Of a stretch of 64,000 bases of DNA, positions 51,250 to 64,000 are shown piece after piece. The position numbers and the translations under genes are program-made. The notes beneath the pieces were generated by a model, which saw nothing but the letters and a program-made list of their open reading frames with translations, was not told the origin of the DNA and made no database searches. The first letter of the stretch is position 1; each line of letters begins with the position of its first letter. The stretch comes from Nymphaea colorata (Eukaryota; Streptophyta; Magnoliopsida; Nymphaeales; Nymphaeaceae), in assembly GCF_008831285.2 (NCBI RefSeq), contig NC_045138.2:24957934-25021933 (forward strand). Reading direction: 5' to 3'.

Positions 51250-51504
51250 GACGACACCCGCTAACAGGAGGATCCAAGACAGTGGAATACGCAATCACAG
51301 CGAGAGTTCCCGGGATCCTGACTTTGTTCTCGATTTTGGCGGAAGGACCGCGAGAGAGGAGAAAGCGAAATCGACGAAGAAATCAGGAACTGGGATCGAG
51401 AAGTCGGCAGGACGCGAAATCGGTTTTCGTTTATTTGGAAGGGCGCGGGGGAGGGAGGATGGACAGAGAGTGGGCAAACGCAAGAAGGAGAGGGATGACA
51501 CATT

Positions 51505-51514
51505 GATATTTAAA
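51505..51514 (-). promoter_or_regulatory. Possible TATA box of aconitase
   Basis: The minus strand reads CTTTAAATATC about 260 bp upstream of the ATG. A pyrimidine-rich CT repeat on the plus strand follows at about 51526-51541. The assignment rests on motif and distance. Confidence 0.4.
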
Positions 51515-53478
51515 GACGTCGCCACTCTCTCTCTCTCTTCAGATTTTTCCTCGCGCCCTTTTCTCTCCATTTCCAGGAAAATGGTCGAAAACCCCAAATT
51601 CGTGGAATGACTTTCTGGACTTTCTTCCATTCGGGGAAGAAAAAAATTACTCCCAAGTTCGTGGGAGGATTTTTACGCGCTCTTGAGAAAATAAATCCTT
51701 CCACCAAACAGTAAATGGGAAAAGCAAGCCTCGATAGTTCATTCTGGCGCGGTCAGTGGAAAGTTTCGTCTCCTTCATACACCAATCAAGTAAATGGAAT
51801 GAGTGGAGATTCGTGAGAAAAAGGAAATGGCTTTTCCCGACGCAAAAACTTTCTGAGCCCTTCTTTTTCTGCGCTACAGTGAACTAATCGAGTCTCCCGA
51901 TAAAAAAGGATTCCTTTTCTGCGGTGTCCCCAGATTCAGGGTTTGTGGGATGAGCTTTCCATGCAAGACGTTCTAAAGCTTCTTTTTGGGATATGAAAAG
52001 GCCTTAAACACTCTCTCTGTTTTTCTTTAATACAAAGCATTTCGGGAAGTTGGTTTAAATTTGGCCTAAATTAGAAAGATGATAAATGATAAATCTACAT
52101 CTTTCGCGCCAAATACAAAGCCGAAAGCTCTAAGGAAATCGACTGCCATGGCTTACAGAAGAAAGCTCAATTTTGCCTGAGAAAACATCTTTTACAGCAC
52201 GCAAAGAAAAACTTTGCCAGGGAACTTGTTTCTTGGGCAAAAGCAATGAGTTGATGGCACATGAAGGAGGGAGGAAGAGTGGGGGAATGTGGATTCACCG
52301 GGGCCTTGCGTGCACGAGTTGGGGACCGACGACGGGCGGCGACGGCGGTCAATGCGGAGAAGAGCTTTTGTTCGGACCCTGGACTTTTCTCCAAATCATG
52401 CCAGATATTTTTAGGGTTTCGATTCGCAGTTTCTCACTTTCTTGTCCTTCCGTTGATCGGACCGGGTACCAGACCTGGTCCAATTTTTATTTTCAGTTCT
52501 GAATTTTCCTTGCTAGATTCAAGAGAGATATAATGTAACATATATATGTAAGTTTAACCTGTTTGGTCAAATTCTTCGCTTTTTACTATCAGATGGAAAA
52601 AGTAGTGGGAGATTTGAATCCGGCTCACTTAACTTGGACACATTTCATGTTTTTGTCTCTATCGGATCCAAGAGGAACTAGGCATATTGTTAAGTGCGGT
52701 TTGAGTCGAGGGCACCCAGATTCAGATTTGAAACAGCTAAATCAAAATCCAGATCTGGCTACCCAAAACCCAATACTTTCTTCTTTTTCCTATTTGGCGT
52801 TTGTTTTTGCTCCAGTACTATTCAAGTTCCAAAGCTGGGATCCAGATTGAAACAATCGGGTCGGAACGTGTTGGGCACGTTCTTGTTCAGAAGAACAGAT
52901 CGGGTCACGTCAACCGTTAAAAACATTAATTCGCCGCATGCATTTAGCTCACGTATCACATGATTCAAGTAGAATTCATTGTTACTCCTGAAGATAATTA
53001 AATCCACGCTTCATCGACAGTTCAAAACTTCAAATTAAAGCTTCATGAATAAAAGAATGGTATACTTACTTGCTGCAAACTAATTCGTTGAGAAGTCAGT
53101 GACCAACTAAAATTGGCATCCACCGCCGATAAATAAACAAAATATACATACATTTAGTACTTGAGTTTTTGTGGGTTTGCGGGTTGTATACTTGTATTGA
53201 GAATAATTTGGATTAGACCAACTTGGGATGCCATCTATTTTAAAATATGCTCTAAAGTTTTACCAGAACTGTTGCCGTCACAAACACAGATGAAGAAGGC
53301 GACCGTTTTTGCAAAATTATATATATATATATAAATAAGAATTTGTGTGTCTGATACTACTTGGGTCTGAGACAAAAAGCAGACCCCTTAAATTATTGTT
53401 AAAATCATTTTAAACAAAGCATAAACATGTTTATGAACATTAATACAATATAAAGCATGCTCTATTTAAGTTATTTCA

Positions 53479-53536
<58 letters not shown>

Positions 53537-56275
53537 TGTGGCATTGATTGGCTGATTACCCATTACTAAGAAAAAGTTTTAGCGGTTCTTATATCTCGAT
53601 GTGTTTTTTTCCTTTTTGGGTTTGCTCATGATTGCAGACGGATCGGATCCGGACAGGTCCACTTTTCACAAAATCAATGCTCCTGGACAAACGTAAGAAG
53701 ACTAAGCATGAAATGTTTCACAAAGAATAGAATAGAGATAGTGGCAAGTAAAAAATAAGGTGGAATATGTGGAATGGCGTAGGACCTTAGTTCCTCTCTT
53801 CCCCTACCCATCTGAAGGAGAGATTCTTTTTGCTTTTTTATATCATTATAAATGAAAAGAATGATCCATCAAGCAAGTACTTAATAAATTATACATTTTT
53901 ATATGTTTTCTAACTTATTATATAACATGCTATATCTACTTAGGTACCTGACATCCTCGAGTCACTTGCCAAAATTCTTCAAGGAAATGGGTTATTAATT
54001 TAGTGAAAATAATGCAACTTATCTTGTTTGGTACACAACAAAAGAAAACCTATTTCTAGACATATTTATCATTCCTACATCTAACCACATTTTTTCCCCA
54101 TTTTCACCTGCTATTCTTCAAGGCTTCAAGTTATCAAGGATCCATATCAGTGAAGAATAAAAAAAACTAAAATCAATGTAACATATATAACGTTCTTCTT
54201 ATGATAACGAGTGTTCCTGCTGAAAAGAAAAGGAATCTATTTTTTTTCTTTTCTTCTGTAGGTGGTCCTCTCAATGCCATATTCATTTCCCCACCTTTTC
54301 CTTTTTAAATATTATTATAGTCGCTAACAGGTAGTCTCTTATAGGTTTGCAGCCCCAAGATGCCTTGGAGAGCCGCCACATTCATCATCTAAGATAAATA
54401 AAGCAGAGTGCGAATCCATTGGATCACTCGTTCTTTAAGATATTACTAGTTGACATGTAATAACATACTAAACTATAAATTGTTTAAGCCTTTGGGTGTA
54501 AATGGTGTAGAGGTCAACCACCAACCAGACTTAACGCCACATGAACAGAAAAAAGAAAGAAAGAAAAAGAAGCATGAAACGTCAGCTATTTTAAACAAAT
54601 AGTACAGCAAAATCGAAGAACATAATTTGAAAGCCATTCCAACTTTTGATACAGCAATCGCCATTGGAGCATCACTCGGAGCTTCTTGGAGTTTCCATTG
54701 CGTCTTTCCACCTAATGATAGAATTCGGCCTGGAAAACAGATCGGATATGGATTTGTATTATGACTATTCAAACGTCGTGTCGAGTTTAGTGAAATGGAT
54801 CAGAGCCCAGATGTGAACCTGCATATCACAAATCCAATTTAGGTTTTCCTGTCATGGGAGTTTTCTCTTTCTTCGCCACTTAAGAGGAAGTAGGATCAGC
54901 ATGTATCGAGATTCGAGAAGTATTAAAACAGAATCCCATTTGCGATGGTAATTTATAAACAAGGGACCACGCTCGTACCTTATGATGGATTTTATACTCA
55001 ATACAAAGAAGACCCTCGTCCACCATTAAACAATGAATCATGCTTTCTTTTTTTTTCCTAACTGTTTAAAACATCATAGTCAACCCCATGGCCCCCGTCT
55101 CTTAACATATACTTCCAAACCAAAGGCTGATTAAATGTCTAAATAATTAGAATCATAATTCCCATTTATTCTTGACCAAATAACCAGTCTTCCATTATTG
55201 CAGGCACCCTTTCCCTCAGCTTTATAATCTTCTGGCTGCGTACATGATCTTTTTGGGTTTCTCTAAATTGCCCAATTAAAAAAATTATATAAGCATTAAG
55301 ATAATGCAAATGTGAGCGTGTTTTTGCTAACGACTAAGGAGTTGAACAACTATTTGAAATTAACTGCAGACTTGTTTATCTACAATGGAGCCTATTCAAG
55401 AGCCAAGAAGTCGAGTTCATGATGGGCACAAGAAACGCATTCCAATTTCAAGCTAGTTCATTCACACAAGTATTGAGGAATAGAGCATAATCCAACACAC
55501 TCTCAATTCCCCATCATGAAGTAGAGGAAGACTCCCAATTACCCAGTCATTACCAAGTTACCAACATTTAATTTTGTGAAGGAAATAAGGTAAAACGTAC
55601 TTGAGATCAAGAATAGTAGAAATTATGAATGACGGACAGCATCTTGAGTTTATAGCAAAAATTTTTGCATGGAAAAGAAAGTTGCTTCCAAGATGAACAG
55701 TGAGGTCGAGAATTAAGACAATAATTGAGACATTCACATACCACATTTACAACTGGAAACACAAATGCTTGGTCATTATTCAAGTCGCTTCTTGCTCGAG
55801 AAAAAAAACTCACCCTGCTACAGCATTCATTAATCGATCAAGCACTGATAACCTTGTGCTGGGTCCTCTTGTAATTTAACATTAAGGACTACTGACAGTA
55901 GCCCATTATCTCATTTCTGGCCAAACGCATCAGCTTGACAAATCTGGTTGTAGAGTGTGTAAATGAGACAAGAAACTGCCTATCATTCTCTCTTTATCAT
56001 GTCTACAGGTAAAATTCAAGACGTCACTACATGAAGCTTGCAAAATTGTGTCAGGCCATCATGGTCATCTATAGGACTCCAACGTTCAAGTCAACTACAT
56101 CTCGAGCCGGTGATCTCTTGCAGCAACCAAGACATGCCTCAGAAAGAAGACCCTCAAGATTTCAAGAGCCTTGGTAGACGCCTGAGACTAGGATGTCAAA
56201 TCGCACGGAGTCCTATGGTATAATGGTCTTACAGTTAGCTGAAGGTTGATTAGCCAAACGCTCTGGAAAGGCTCT
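51515..56275. other. Intergenic region, no recognised gene
   Basis: The left end is the aconitase promoter. An exon-like minus-strand stretch at about 54620-54732 begins after TTTTCCAG and reads GRILSLGGKTQWKLQEAPSD then APMAIAVSKVGMAFKL; I cannot identify it. Otherwise there is AT-rich DNA, a (TA)n tract at 53486-53533, and the probable 3' UTR of the NDUFAF2-like gene near 56000-56275. Confidence 0.5.
53486..53533. repeat. (TA)n microsatellite
   Basis: About 24 uninterrupted TA repeats. Confidence 0.95.
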
Positions 56276-59200
56276 TCATGATGGTGGTTGCCACGTTCCT
56301 GGCTTAAAGGACTCGCCACTACCAGTTGGTTCTGTAGACCTGCGACAAGCAAAATCATGCACTAAGGTAGTCAAGCTTGAGGAACCAAAAAAAAAAAGTG
56401 GAGCTCTGTGCTAATAAACAAGTGGATGTTCTCCAAGGGGGACCCTTTGATAGTAGAAAAGAATTCTCACAGGAAATGTAGTATTAAATTCAAATGAATC
56501 TAACCTCAAGCAAGTCACAACACAAAAGAAGCCATGAATTCAGTCATATGGAACATAAAATAACATTATATCATTCCCACAAGTAAAATCCCTTCCAAGT
56601 TTAGCAGAAGTGGCATAGGAAGACAGATTTAATAGAACCACCTTCAAAAGGGGACAATTGGTAAAAACTATAGCAATATGTAGGTTTTCCTCCCCAACAA
56701 TTGGCTCAATAATGGGGAGTTGTACGTGTACAAGTTAGGAAGTGTAGGCCACAGGTAAAACTCCCACAGGCCCACACACAACAGGATAAGATCCATTCTC
56801 CTGCATGACTTACACACAAGAGGTAGATTTGACTTTTCTTTTTTATTCTTCCGAAAAAACAAAAAAAAAATTCTAAGACAAGTTCTAGGGTTCAACATTC
56901 TCCCCGGCCAAAAATAAAATTTTATCTCAATGAATTGATTCTTGTGACAAGCCAGTGCAAATGTCAGCTACCGCTCACTCCAAGTCAAAGGAAGCCAATC
57001 TTGGCACATGCAGCTTGTTTACCAGCCATAGTTACCAGGGTTAGTTGAAAACAGTTATTTACCCGAACACAAGTAAATCATAAAGTTAATGTACTCATCA
57101 AACACCCATATGCAGCACAGCACACACACATATTTTGTGCACACAAAGTGGTGCTTCTGAGTTCAATGTTTCCTACATGTTCAATACATACAGCTATACA
57201 GCTCAAGGCATTCAGGTTAAACTGCTGTTTAATGTGCCCAATGCTCACCTATTTAAACAGCAAATGAACTCATGATATTATAACAAGAAATAAATAAGAA
57301 CAACTTAGCAACTCATGGATAAAAGCTAGGCATCTACTCACATTGGCACCCTCGGAGCTTTTGGCGCAGGAGTTTTAGTATTTGTTGAATCAGAGTCCCT
57401 GAAAAGATGCAATCACCATTCACAACTCCAGCAAAATTCTTTCTTAATATTTTAAAGTTTAAACCATAAATCTGCCAAGATTTTCTTGACACTTTTTGCC
57501 AAAACTTAGTCTACAGTGATGCTTTCCATTTGACAAGCAAAACCCAAGTACAAGATTCAGTGATTTCAAAACAGGTAAAGAAACTAAAAAATCACGAAAA
57601 AGAAAAGGATATACGAAGTAGGCATTTCAAGGTATGAAGTCTAAGGTGGCTAAGTGTAGACAATGATGCTTGACACCTAGTGAGCCACAGGAAACTATAA
57701 GATGCATGAAGCAGAAGCACAAGCATCCGTGCGTCACTCATTTCCATCACATATTGTCATATACACCCTTCTACAGTGAGATGATTCCCAATGTTATGCC
57801 TCATCAAACTCATGATTGAGCAGAAAATCATGAAACATGAAAGTCATTTCAAGATTTCAAAAGTAGCTTTCATCAATACTCTTGAAATTATAAACAGAAC
57901 ACCCAGATACAGTGACAACAGCCTTTAAACCAAAAAGAACTTTGCCTTCAAACCATACTTGTACAGTTAGAATAACTATTCACCATCTCCAGTTTAACAT
58001 GCATGGATTCCTCATATAGTCATATGAACAAGAAATTCATAATTTACTTTCAAAATCAGAAAGCTCATTTAAAGAGCTTGAAATATAAGTGGATCAGCTA
58101 CAATGGAATATTAACAAATGAACTTCCAATGTGGATGTAAACAATAACATAAAAGGTTAGTGCAAACAACTTTAAGTTTCTATATGCTACGCATGCTAGG
58201 GCAGTTTGGAAAACATTTGCTAAATATTTATTCTAACTGGAAAGAACAATATGCCAACCTGAATTTCCTGGTCCACTTTTCTTTTGAATCTGACTCTAAA
58301 TCAGGTACTTCACCTTGTAAAAATTAGACAGCATACAACTTGGTGAGTCACAAGTTTGATGAGCAGTAGCATGACAGAAGAATAGGAAAGTAGGTACATA
58401 GAAAGTTATATACTCCAAAACAAGCAAGAATATTTCCAAGTAAAAGGAAGTGGAACCATCAAAGTACCATGATCCAAGTAAAGGACTCAGAGGTTACAAT
58501 AATGTATAACACTGAGATCTATTAGACGTATGAGGGAAAAGCGTTGGCAATTTAGCAGAAATACAAAAATCAGATAGGCCAAATTTTGCCTCAAGGGGCA
58601 TAGCGTAGCTGGTCGAATTAGGGGCCTATGGACGGCAGGTCTCTAGTTCGATTCCCGTGGGCGCTATGCTCTTGTGTCTTGTGACACCAAAGCAGCTCAG
58701 GACCCTAGGAGGCAAGGGGAATGAGGGGGCCTACGGGCCTTGCTTCGGGCAGTGGGATAACCCTCTGGCTCACCTGAACAGATAGGCCAAATTTTGACAA
58801 AAGATTCTTTTTAGAGTATTTGCAAAAAAATAAATATAAAAAGGAAGAATTAGAGCAACATGTAAGCATGAAAAAAAAAACAAAGAGAACACATTGACAT
58901 GGGAATCCATGAAACACAATCAATTGTACAAAACTTGCCCCACAAAACAGCTCCCAATCAAGTACTTTTTTTTATTCAAAAGTGTAAATAGACGTCCATC
59001 CAGACTGTATTAATTCACAAGTTTGCAAACTAAATCCGACAAGAATTTTGAAGATCTTCATCAATCAATTTATTTTGCATTAAAGGATCTAAAACATATA
59101 ATTTTCAGTTGGAGAATGTAAGAGGAGCTATACCACTACCAGGATCTAAGGAAGCACCAGGAAATTGTTTGATGAAGCTTTCCAGATCTGGAGGACCAAC

Positions 59201-61708
59201 TTTGCCTGATTCAAGTATAGTATGGTAATTATTTAGTAATACATAAATTTGAAGCTCTATGCACCACTCCCAATGCCACATCAGAGATTCAGAAGAAAGT
59301 TCCAATGCTGTTAACAACTACAATCAATTGACTTTCAGATAACAAGAAAAGCAAGAAGTCCAAATTTCATTTGAATGATTTTTCTGCTCAAACTTCCATC
59401 ATGCAGAAAAGAAAAACAAGGGAGCCAAAGAATTTGACTTAGGGTTGATGCGATCACCAAATGCATGATTTTAGTGCTACAAAGAAGCTATTTTGCCAAC
59501 TTCACACAGATGTTAGCCAGACAAATATCATTTATAGAACGTAACAAGAAGTCAATGTTCTTATTTTCTACATGGATATAATTGTCACCTGCAATGATAA
59601 AGGAATAGGGAATTAAGAAAGCACTTGGACCAACACTTTGAGATTGACCTATGAATGCTCCATACTTGGATGATAAGTGTAAGAGCCATTTAAAAATGTC
59701 ACATGTTATAGATGCAGAAAGGATGGATTTGTCATTATTCTTTTGAGATTTACTCTTGCTACCTGTTGGGGAAAGAAAACTCACATTCTTCTTAAGCTCA
59801 TATATACCAATCAAAATTTTTTCTGAAGCAAACTCAATGAATGATGGGGAATATCGGAATCAGATATCAACCAGGTCCAAGAAGTGAAAGTCTGAACAGC
59901 AATAAATAGAATTCAACTGTGACAATTCACCAGAACATCTGAGATATTTAATAAACTTTTAATCTTTTACCAGAATGTAATGGTTGCACGAGAACAAAAT
60001 AATGGAAATTTAGTTACTAACCAGTTTTGCTTGGCTGTGGAACCCCTCTTTTCAGTTTTTCTTCTTCTTCTTCTTTCTGCAACTCTTGAATATGAAACAC
60101 ATGATTTGGTCAAAAGATAGAAACTTATTCCAAAGAAAGCCACAATAACAAATGCATGAGAATTCAGGTTAATAAAAATCCTTTGATAGATAGAGCAAAG
60201 TACATTATATGGCAGATACATAAACACCATTATCCTATCATCAGATCCTAACACTAACAAAAAGAGGAAGGACAACAATGAACATCATTGGACTCACTGT
60301 AGCTACAAGTTAAGCCAAGGAGACATGCATACTTGCAATATTTAGCTTCACACGCTCCCGTCTTGCCTCTAGCTCCATCATTTCCTGAAAAGAAAAGGAT
60401 GCATCACCTTCATATAAAAGGGAATATACTTAATAAATTAACTATATATACTGGTATGCTCTTAGCAAAGATTTTTTATAGTAACAAACCTTGTTCAGTC
60501 CTGCATTTACCTTATCAAGAAATTTGGATGCGCTTGTCATCCATTTTTTGTAAAACGATGTAATACATACAGCTAAAGAGGGAGACAGATGTTATGATGC
60601 ATTATCCAACCTAGTACAGGAAAGGGCTTTCAGTAGAAGTGAAAATTTTGTTGGCATTGACTTTTTACCTCAGGAGTTGGAGGTTTCTTCCTTTGCCCAT
60701 TTAACCAGCAAATCCACTCAACTGTCATAAAAAGAAATGAATATCACTTATTAACTGAAAAAATAGAACGTCGCTGCACTGTCACCTTTTATTCTTCCAA
60801 GCAAAAATGAAAGCACCTAGTTAATTTTCATCTGTGCCAAGCATTCACTAATCATTCAATCGAGACTGCTTCCACAGTTACTCAAGGAAATCTAATTAGG
60901 AATAAGTTGAAGCATGATCTGTACTGCAGAAACCTAATGTTGCAAATATGTCTGATTTATTACCAACCTGGCAGTGAAGTGGGATCTTCTTCTCCTCTAA
61001 AGATCACCCATCGGCGTTCTTTCACTGAACATCACAAGAAACAATAAAAATTCGTTCTGTCCATAACAACTTAAAATTGAAGACTCGGGAATTTGATAAA
61101 GAAACACATGGATAAGAAGTTTAGCTTCCTAACGGATTGAGGCGAAAAGCTACATGATAGACCAACGGCTTTCCAAATTGATCCCCAAGATGGAACAAGT
61201 AGCTGGGAAATCGAATGATGCCAGTTTCTAAAGGGAGCTCGCTCAACCTGCCTTGGTGATTGGAGTTAAGACCTCTACTGCGGATGCTTTTCCTTAGCAT
61301 AATCTGGTCGGATTCTGCCAATCCCAGCCTACTAAACTTAAATAAAATAAGAGCACAAGAAGAAAGACGCCACATTTCTGAAGTCGATCATTGCAATTTC
61401 GAATATAAGCAATGCAGAGTTGTGCTGAAACGCCTCCCTAAAACCATAAACCATTCAATCGAAGCTTCTCCAAAGACAGGGACCCCAAACCAAATGAACG
61501 TCTAAACGAACGAGACAAGTAACAGAAACGAAATACCAAGAACAATTATACTAAATTTCGAAAACTTAAATCGTGACCCACCAAAAGGAATTAAGCTATG
61601 ATCGCATAGTGAAACTAGAAACTGTGAAACAGGGATATGGAATACGCCTAATTTCAAATTTTAGAGCCCTAACATCTCAGTATCGACTTGACAATGTCAT
61701 CCTTCGAG

Positions 61709-61742
<34 letters not shown>

Positions 61743-61858
61743 GTACTGATTCCATCGACCTCCTCGTTTCGGATGAAGTATTGATTCCCCGCCTTGTCGA
61801 TCCCCACCTGAGTCCGGGACTTGAACAACCCCCGAATCCTGGCCAGAAACCTTGACAT
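56276..61858 (-). CDS. NDUFAF2/mimitin-like complex I assembly factor (NDUFA12 family)
   Basis: This protein belongs to the NDUFA12/B17.2 family. Its C-terminal tail and short head match the plant NDUFAF2-like group, which assists assembly of mitochondrial NADH dehydrogenase. Nine short exons: 61858-61747, 61024-60968, 60721-60669, 60384-60333, 60084-60022, 59205-59140, 58313-58259, 57398-57342 and 56339-56276; 579 nt, 192 residues. Residues 1-75 hold the conserved region: MSRFLARIRGLFKSRTQVG, DKAGNQYFIR, RRWVIFRGEEDPTSLP, VEWICWLNGQRKKPPTPEE. A charged helix follows (EARRERVKL, then KEEEEEKLKRG), then GPPDLESFIKQFPG. The tail ends SFKPGTWQPPS, as in its plant relatives. No exon exceeds 112 nt. 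Intron 6 contains a SINE in the opposite orientation. The split between assembly factor and structural NDUFA12 is inferred from the tail. Confidence 0.9.
58571..58796 (+). mobile_element. tRNA-derived SINE with 18-bp target duplication
   Basis: The 190-bp insert (58589-58778) is bounded by exact copies of CAGATAGGCCAAATTTTG at 58571-58588 and 58779-58796. The head carries an RNA polymerase III B box, AGTTCGATTCC at 58645-58655, one base off consensus, and a weak A box near 58606-58616. GCATAGCG at 58598 and CGCTATGC at 58662 are perfectly complementary and resemble an acceptor-stem remnant. The tail is GC-rich and lacks an obvious poly(A). It sits in intron 6 of the NDUFAF2-like gene in antisense orientation. 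I could not name the family. Confidence 0.85.
61705..61740. repeat. (GA)n tract at NDUFAF2-like intron 1
   Basis: GA repeats adjoin the first donor site on the plus strand, a position similar to that in the R3-MYB gene. A further GA-rich run lies at about 61947-61991 in the upstream region. Confidence 0.85.
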
Positions 61859-64000
61859 CTTTACACCGTTAAGAAGAAATTCTTAGCACAGTCGCTGACA
61901 TTCAAACGCTACAAGATCATTGAGAAGCCCACCATTTCCAGGTACGAGAGAGAGAGACAGAGACATAGACACACAGAGAGAGAGAGAGAGACCAAGCTCC
62001 GTCGCGGTCTCGATCTTGATCCAGTTCTGAACTCAGGCAGCGGCAGTGATTTCCATTATCTGGATCCGTACAAGTGAAGTGGCCTTGGACATAGGTTCAG
62101 GTTATAATATGGTTCCAGTCAAGGATTATCTCCTAAACCAAGGGCAAGAATCCAGATCATTGCTTAGTTAATGCTCCATAATTAGTTGTGAACCATTCCA
62201 GATCCTGTGTCCCGATGCTTCATAATTAGTTGTGAGCATAATTAGTTGATGATCCGAATAAAGTCTTGTGGAGGCCACAAAATGGAGAAGGTTGATCGGT
62301 TAGTTAACATGCGATTCTAGATCCAAAAAGACATGGTTTGGTCAGACCTCCTATGGCAGATCCAATCTTGGTTTGGATACAGGTCACAAGAATAAAACCC
62401 AAAATGGCGTTTCTGTATGTGTAAGTTGAAACATGTAAATATATATGTCCTACTCGCTTGTATTCATTTGATTGGATTCAATAACGAAGCCCAACTCTAA
62501 TTAGACAAAAAAAAAAACCTTCAATTCTGATTGTATCTAGAACTTGAACCTGAAACCAGATCCGAATTATTTCCACTAAGTAATCTAAAATTTTTTATAG
62601 AATTGGTTGTTGGACTAGCTTGACATGCAACCTCAACCAAGCTGGTCGGTTTAACACACCATATTGAACATTACTGGTTAAAAATTCGGCCTGGTTAATT
62701 TTTAAGAACCAGCTCATGCAAATGCAACTTTTTTGGTATTGAACAGTAAAAATCACATTGGTAACTATACAAAATTTGTGGAATTACACTAAAGAATGAA
62801 TATTCGGAGGGATCGTAACACTTCAATAATATCTCATATGCAGTGCAAACATTACTAACTCCACACTTAGATTACCCTCAAAACCTGGTAAAAAGTTTAA
62901 GTTTGATAAGAAGTTAACTTATTGGGGGTAACAGACCAAGTTTTTACATTTGGGCAACACAAAATCTGGTTTTCCTAGTATTATGAGGGACATTGTTATA
63001 ATTTTATAGGGTATTTTGGTATCTTTCATTTAATTAACCGGGGTATTCTACTCATTTCTGACATAGAACACGATTTTTTTTTTTTGACACAATTCCTCCC
63101 TTTTGCTACAACCACTAAACAGAGATTGAGATCAAATCAAATATTTAGAACATTTATGTTTCGCAACATTTTCACTTCGAGTTAAGAAGTGTTTTCCACA
63201 TTATTAATACAAGCTACACTTTTCTTGCCCAGCTTGTGTGAAGGTAGCCCATTTTTGGTAGTATCAATAAAAGTGAGACTTATTATGCCTGCAAATTTTT
63301 AAAATGTGAATTTCATCTTTAAAGCTACACGAAAATGCACCAAAATAAGAATTTTACTATTTCATAAAAATATTATGAAAGTGCATTTTAACACATTAAA
63401 AATGTAAGTTGAAAGATAACAGAATGTAAGCTTGGTATGAGCAAAAGAGAGAAATCCGGCTCTCACCGGAACCGAAGGATGAAATGCTCACCAGAAAGTT
63501 TGGCCATATGTTTGTGGCGTGGCTGAACTCAAGAAAGCATATCCGTTTATTCTTTTCTTCTTCTTTTTGGGACTAACAATAGTCATGCAAAGTTAATTGC
63601 ACAACCAAACAAAGAAAGATGCGGTGGGAAACATTAGAGAGCAACAGTTGTTCCATGGGTTGGCTCGTATAAAGAAAACTCAATTTTGACAAAACTTAGT
63701 TTTATAAAAAGTAGTGAAAAATCCAAAAACCATATTAGATTTTGGGTGTCACCTAAACAAATAAATTAGTTTAAAACTTATTAAATAAAACTAAGTTTTC
63801 AAAAAAATTGGATTAGACGAGGGTGTCATGCAAACAGCTTCTTAATTATTACTGTCTTTCACTACATTTCCATTTTCAAGAAAACCAAGAAGCGAACTCA
63901 AGATAGGCTTTTGCTTAGCAGGTTGCAGAAAACTTTTCAATCAAACGAAAAACCAGAAACTTCCTTCAGACGAAGAGCTAAAGATTGCCTCAGGTGAAAA
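61859..64000. other. Upstream region of the NDUFAF2-like gene, then no gene seen
   Basis: The first 300 bp would be 5' UTR and promoter, with a GA-rich run. Beyond that the sequence is AT-rich. A stretch at about 63675-63840 with two copies of GGGTGTCA and long A/T runs resembles the sequence near 30230-30530 (AAATCAAG, GTGTCATCCAA) and may be a shared small repeat. No coding signal is recognised to the window edge. Confidence 0.5.

Noticed and set aside
51247-51294. Aconitase start at the upstream in-frame Met (51294)
   Set aside because: The extra residues (MRIPLSWILLLAGVV) are not part of the family, and MYVTG matches the known plant N-terminus. It stays possible if the transcript begins far enough upstream.
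58595-58672. Functional tRNA gene
   Set aside because: The B box and an acceptor-like stem are present, but T-arm pairing is poor, the A box is weak, and the piece is the head of a SINE with target duplications.

Overview
This is a 64 kb piece of nuclear DNA from a flowering plant. The evidence is AT-rich intergenic DNA, spliceosomal introns with GT...AG borders, plant-type gene families (class III peroxidase, CPC-like R3-MYB, plant TYW2/3/4 fusion, plant-type membrane-anchored prolyl 4-hydroxylase) and scattered small transposon remnants. I could not assign a species or clade. Gene models were built by joining conserved exons at GT/AG sites and checking that phases and total length stay in frame; all seven models close without a frameshift.

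Layout. All seven recognised protein genes lie on the minus strand. From left to right they are: a secreted class III peroxidase (1273-2923, 4 exons); the tRNA wybutosine enzyme TYW2/3/4 (8974-19286, 11 exons); a 75-residue R3-MYB repressor of the CPC/TRY/ETC type (23106-24172, 3 exons); translation initiation factor eIF1/SUI1 (31458-32094, 4 coding exons plus an inferred 5' UTR intron); a type II membrane prolyl 4-hydroxylase (37228-40168, 7 exons); a mitochondrial-type aconitate hydratase (41883-51249, 20 exons); and an NDUFAF2/mimitin-like complex I assembly factor (56276-61858, 9 exons). They are independent single-gene transcription units with no shared pathway, although aconitase and the NDUFAF2-like protein both act in mitochondrial energy metabolism.

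Repeats. The introns and gaps carry most of the unusual structure. There is a 985-bp TIR element with TAA target duplications and a purine-only GGA/GAA core inside a TYW intron. A perfect foldback hairpin-like structure and a 223-bp tandem duplication lie in another TYW intron. A tRNA-derived SINE with an exact 18-bp target duplication lies in an intron of the NDUFAF2-like gene. Two adjacent foldback MITEs lie near 8.1-8.4 kb, and a broken LINE reverse transcriptase relic lies near 28 kb. I saw no CRISPR array, rRNA, functional tRNA gene or organised gene cluster. Nothing here looks like a wholly new biological system; the better leads are the repeat elements and a few splice-site ambiguities.
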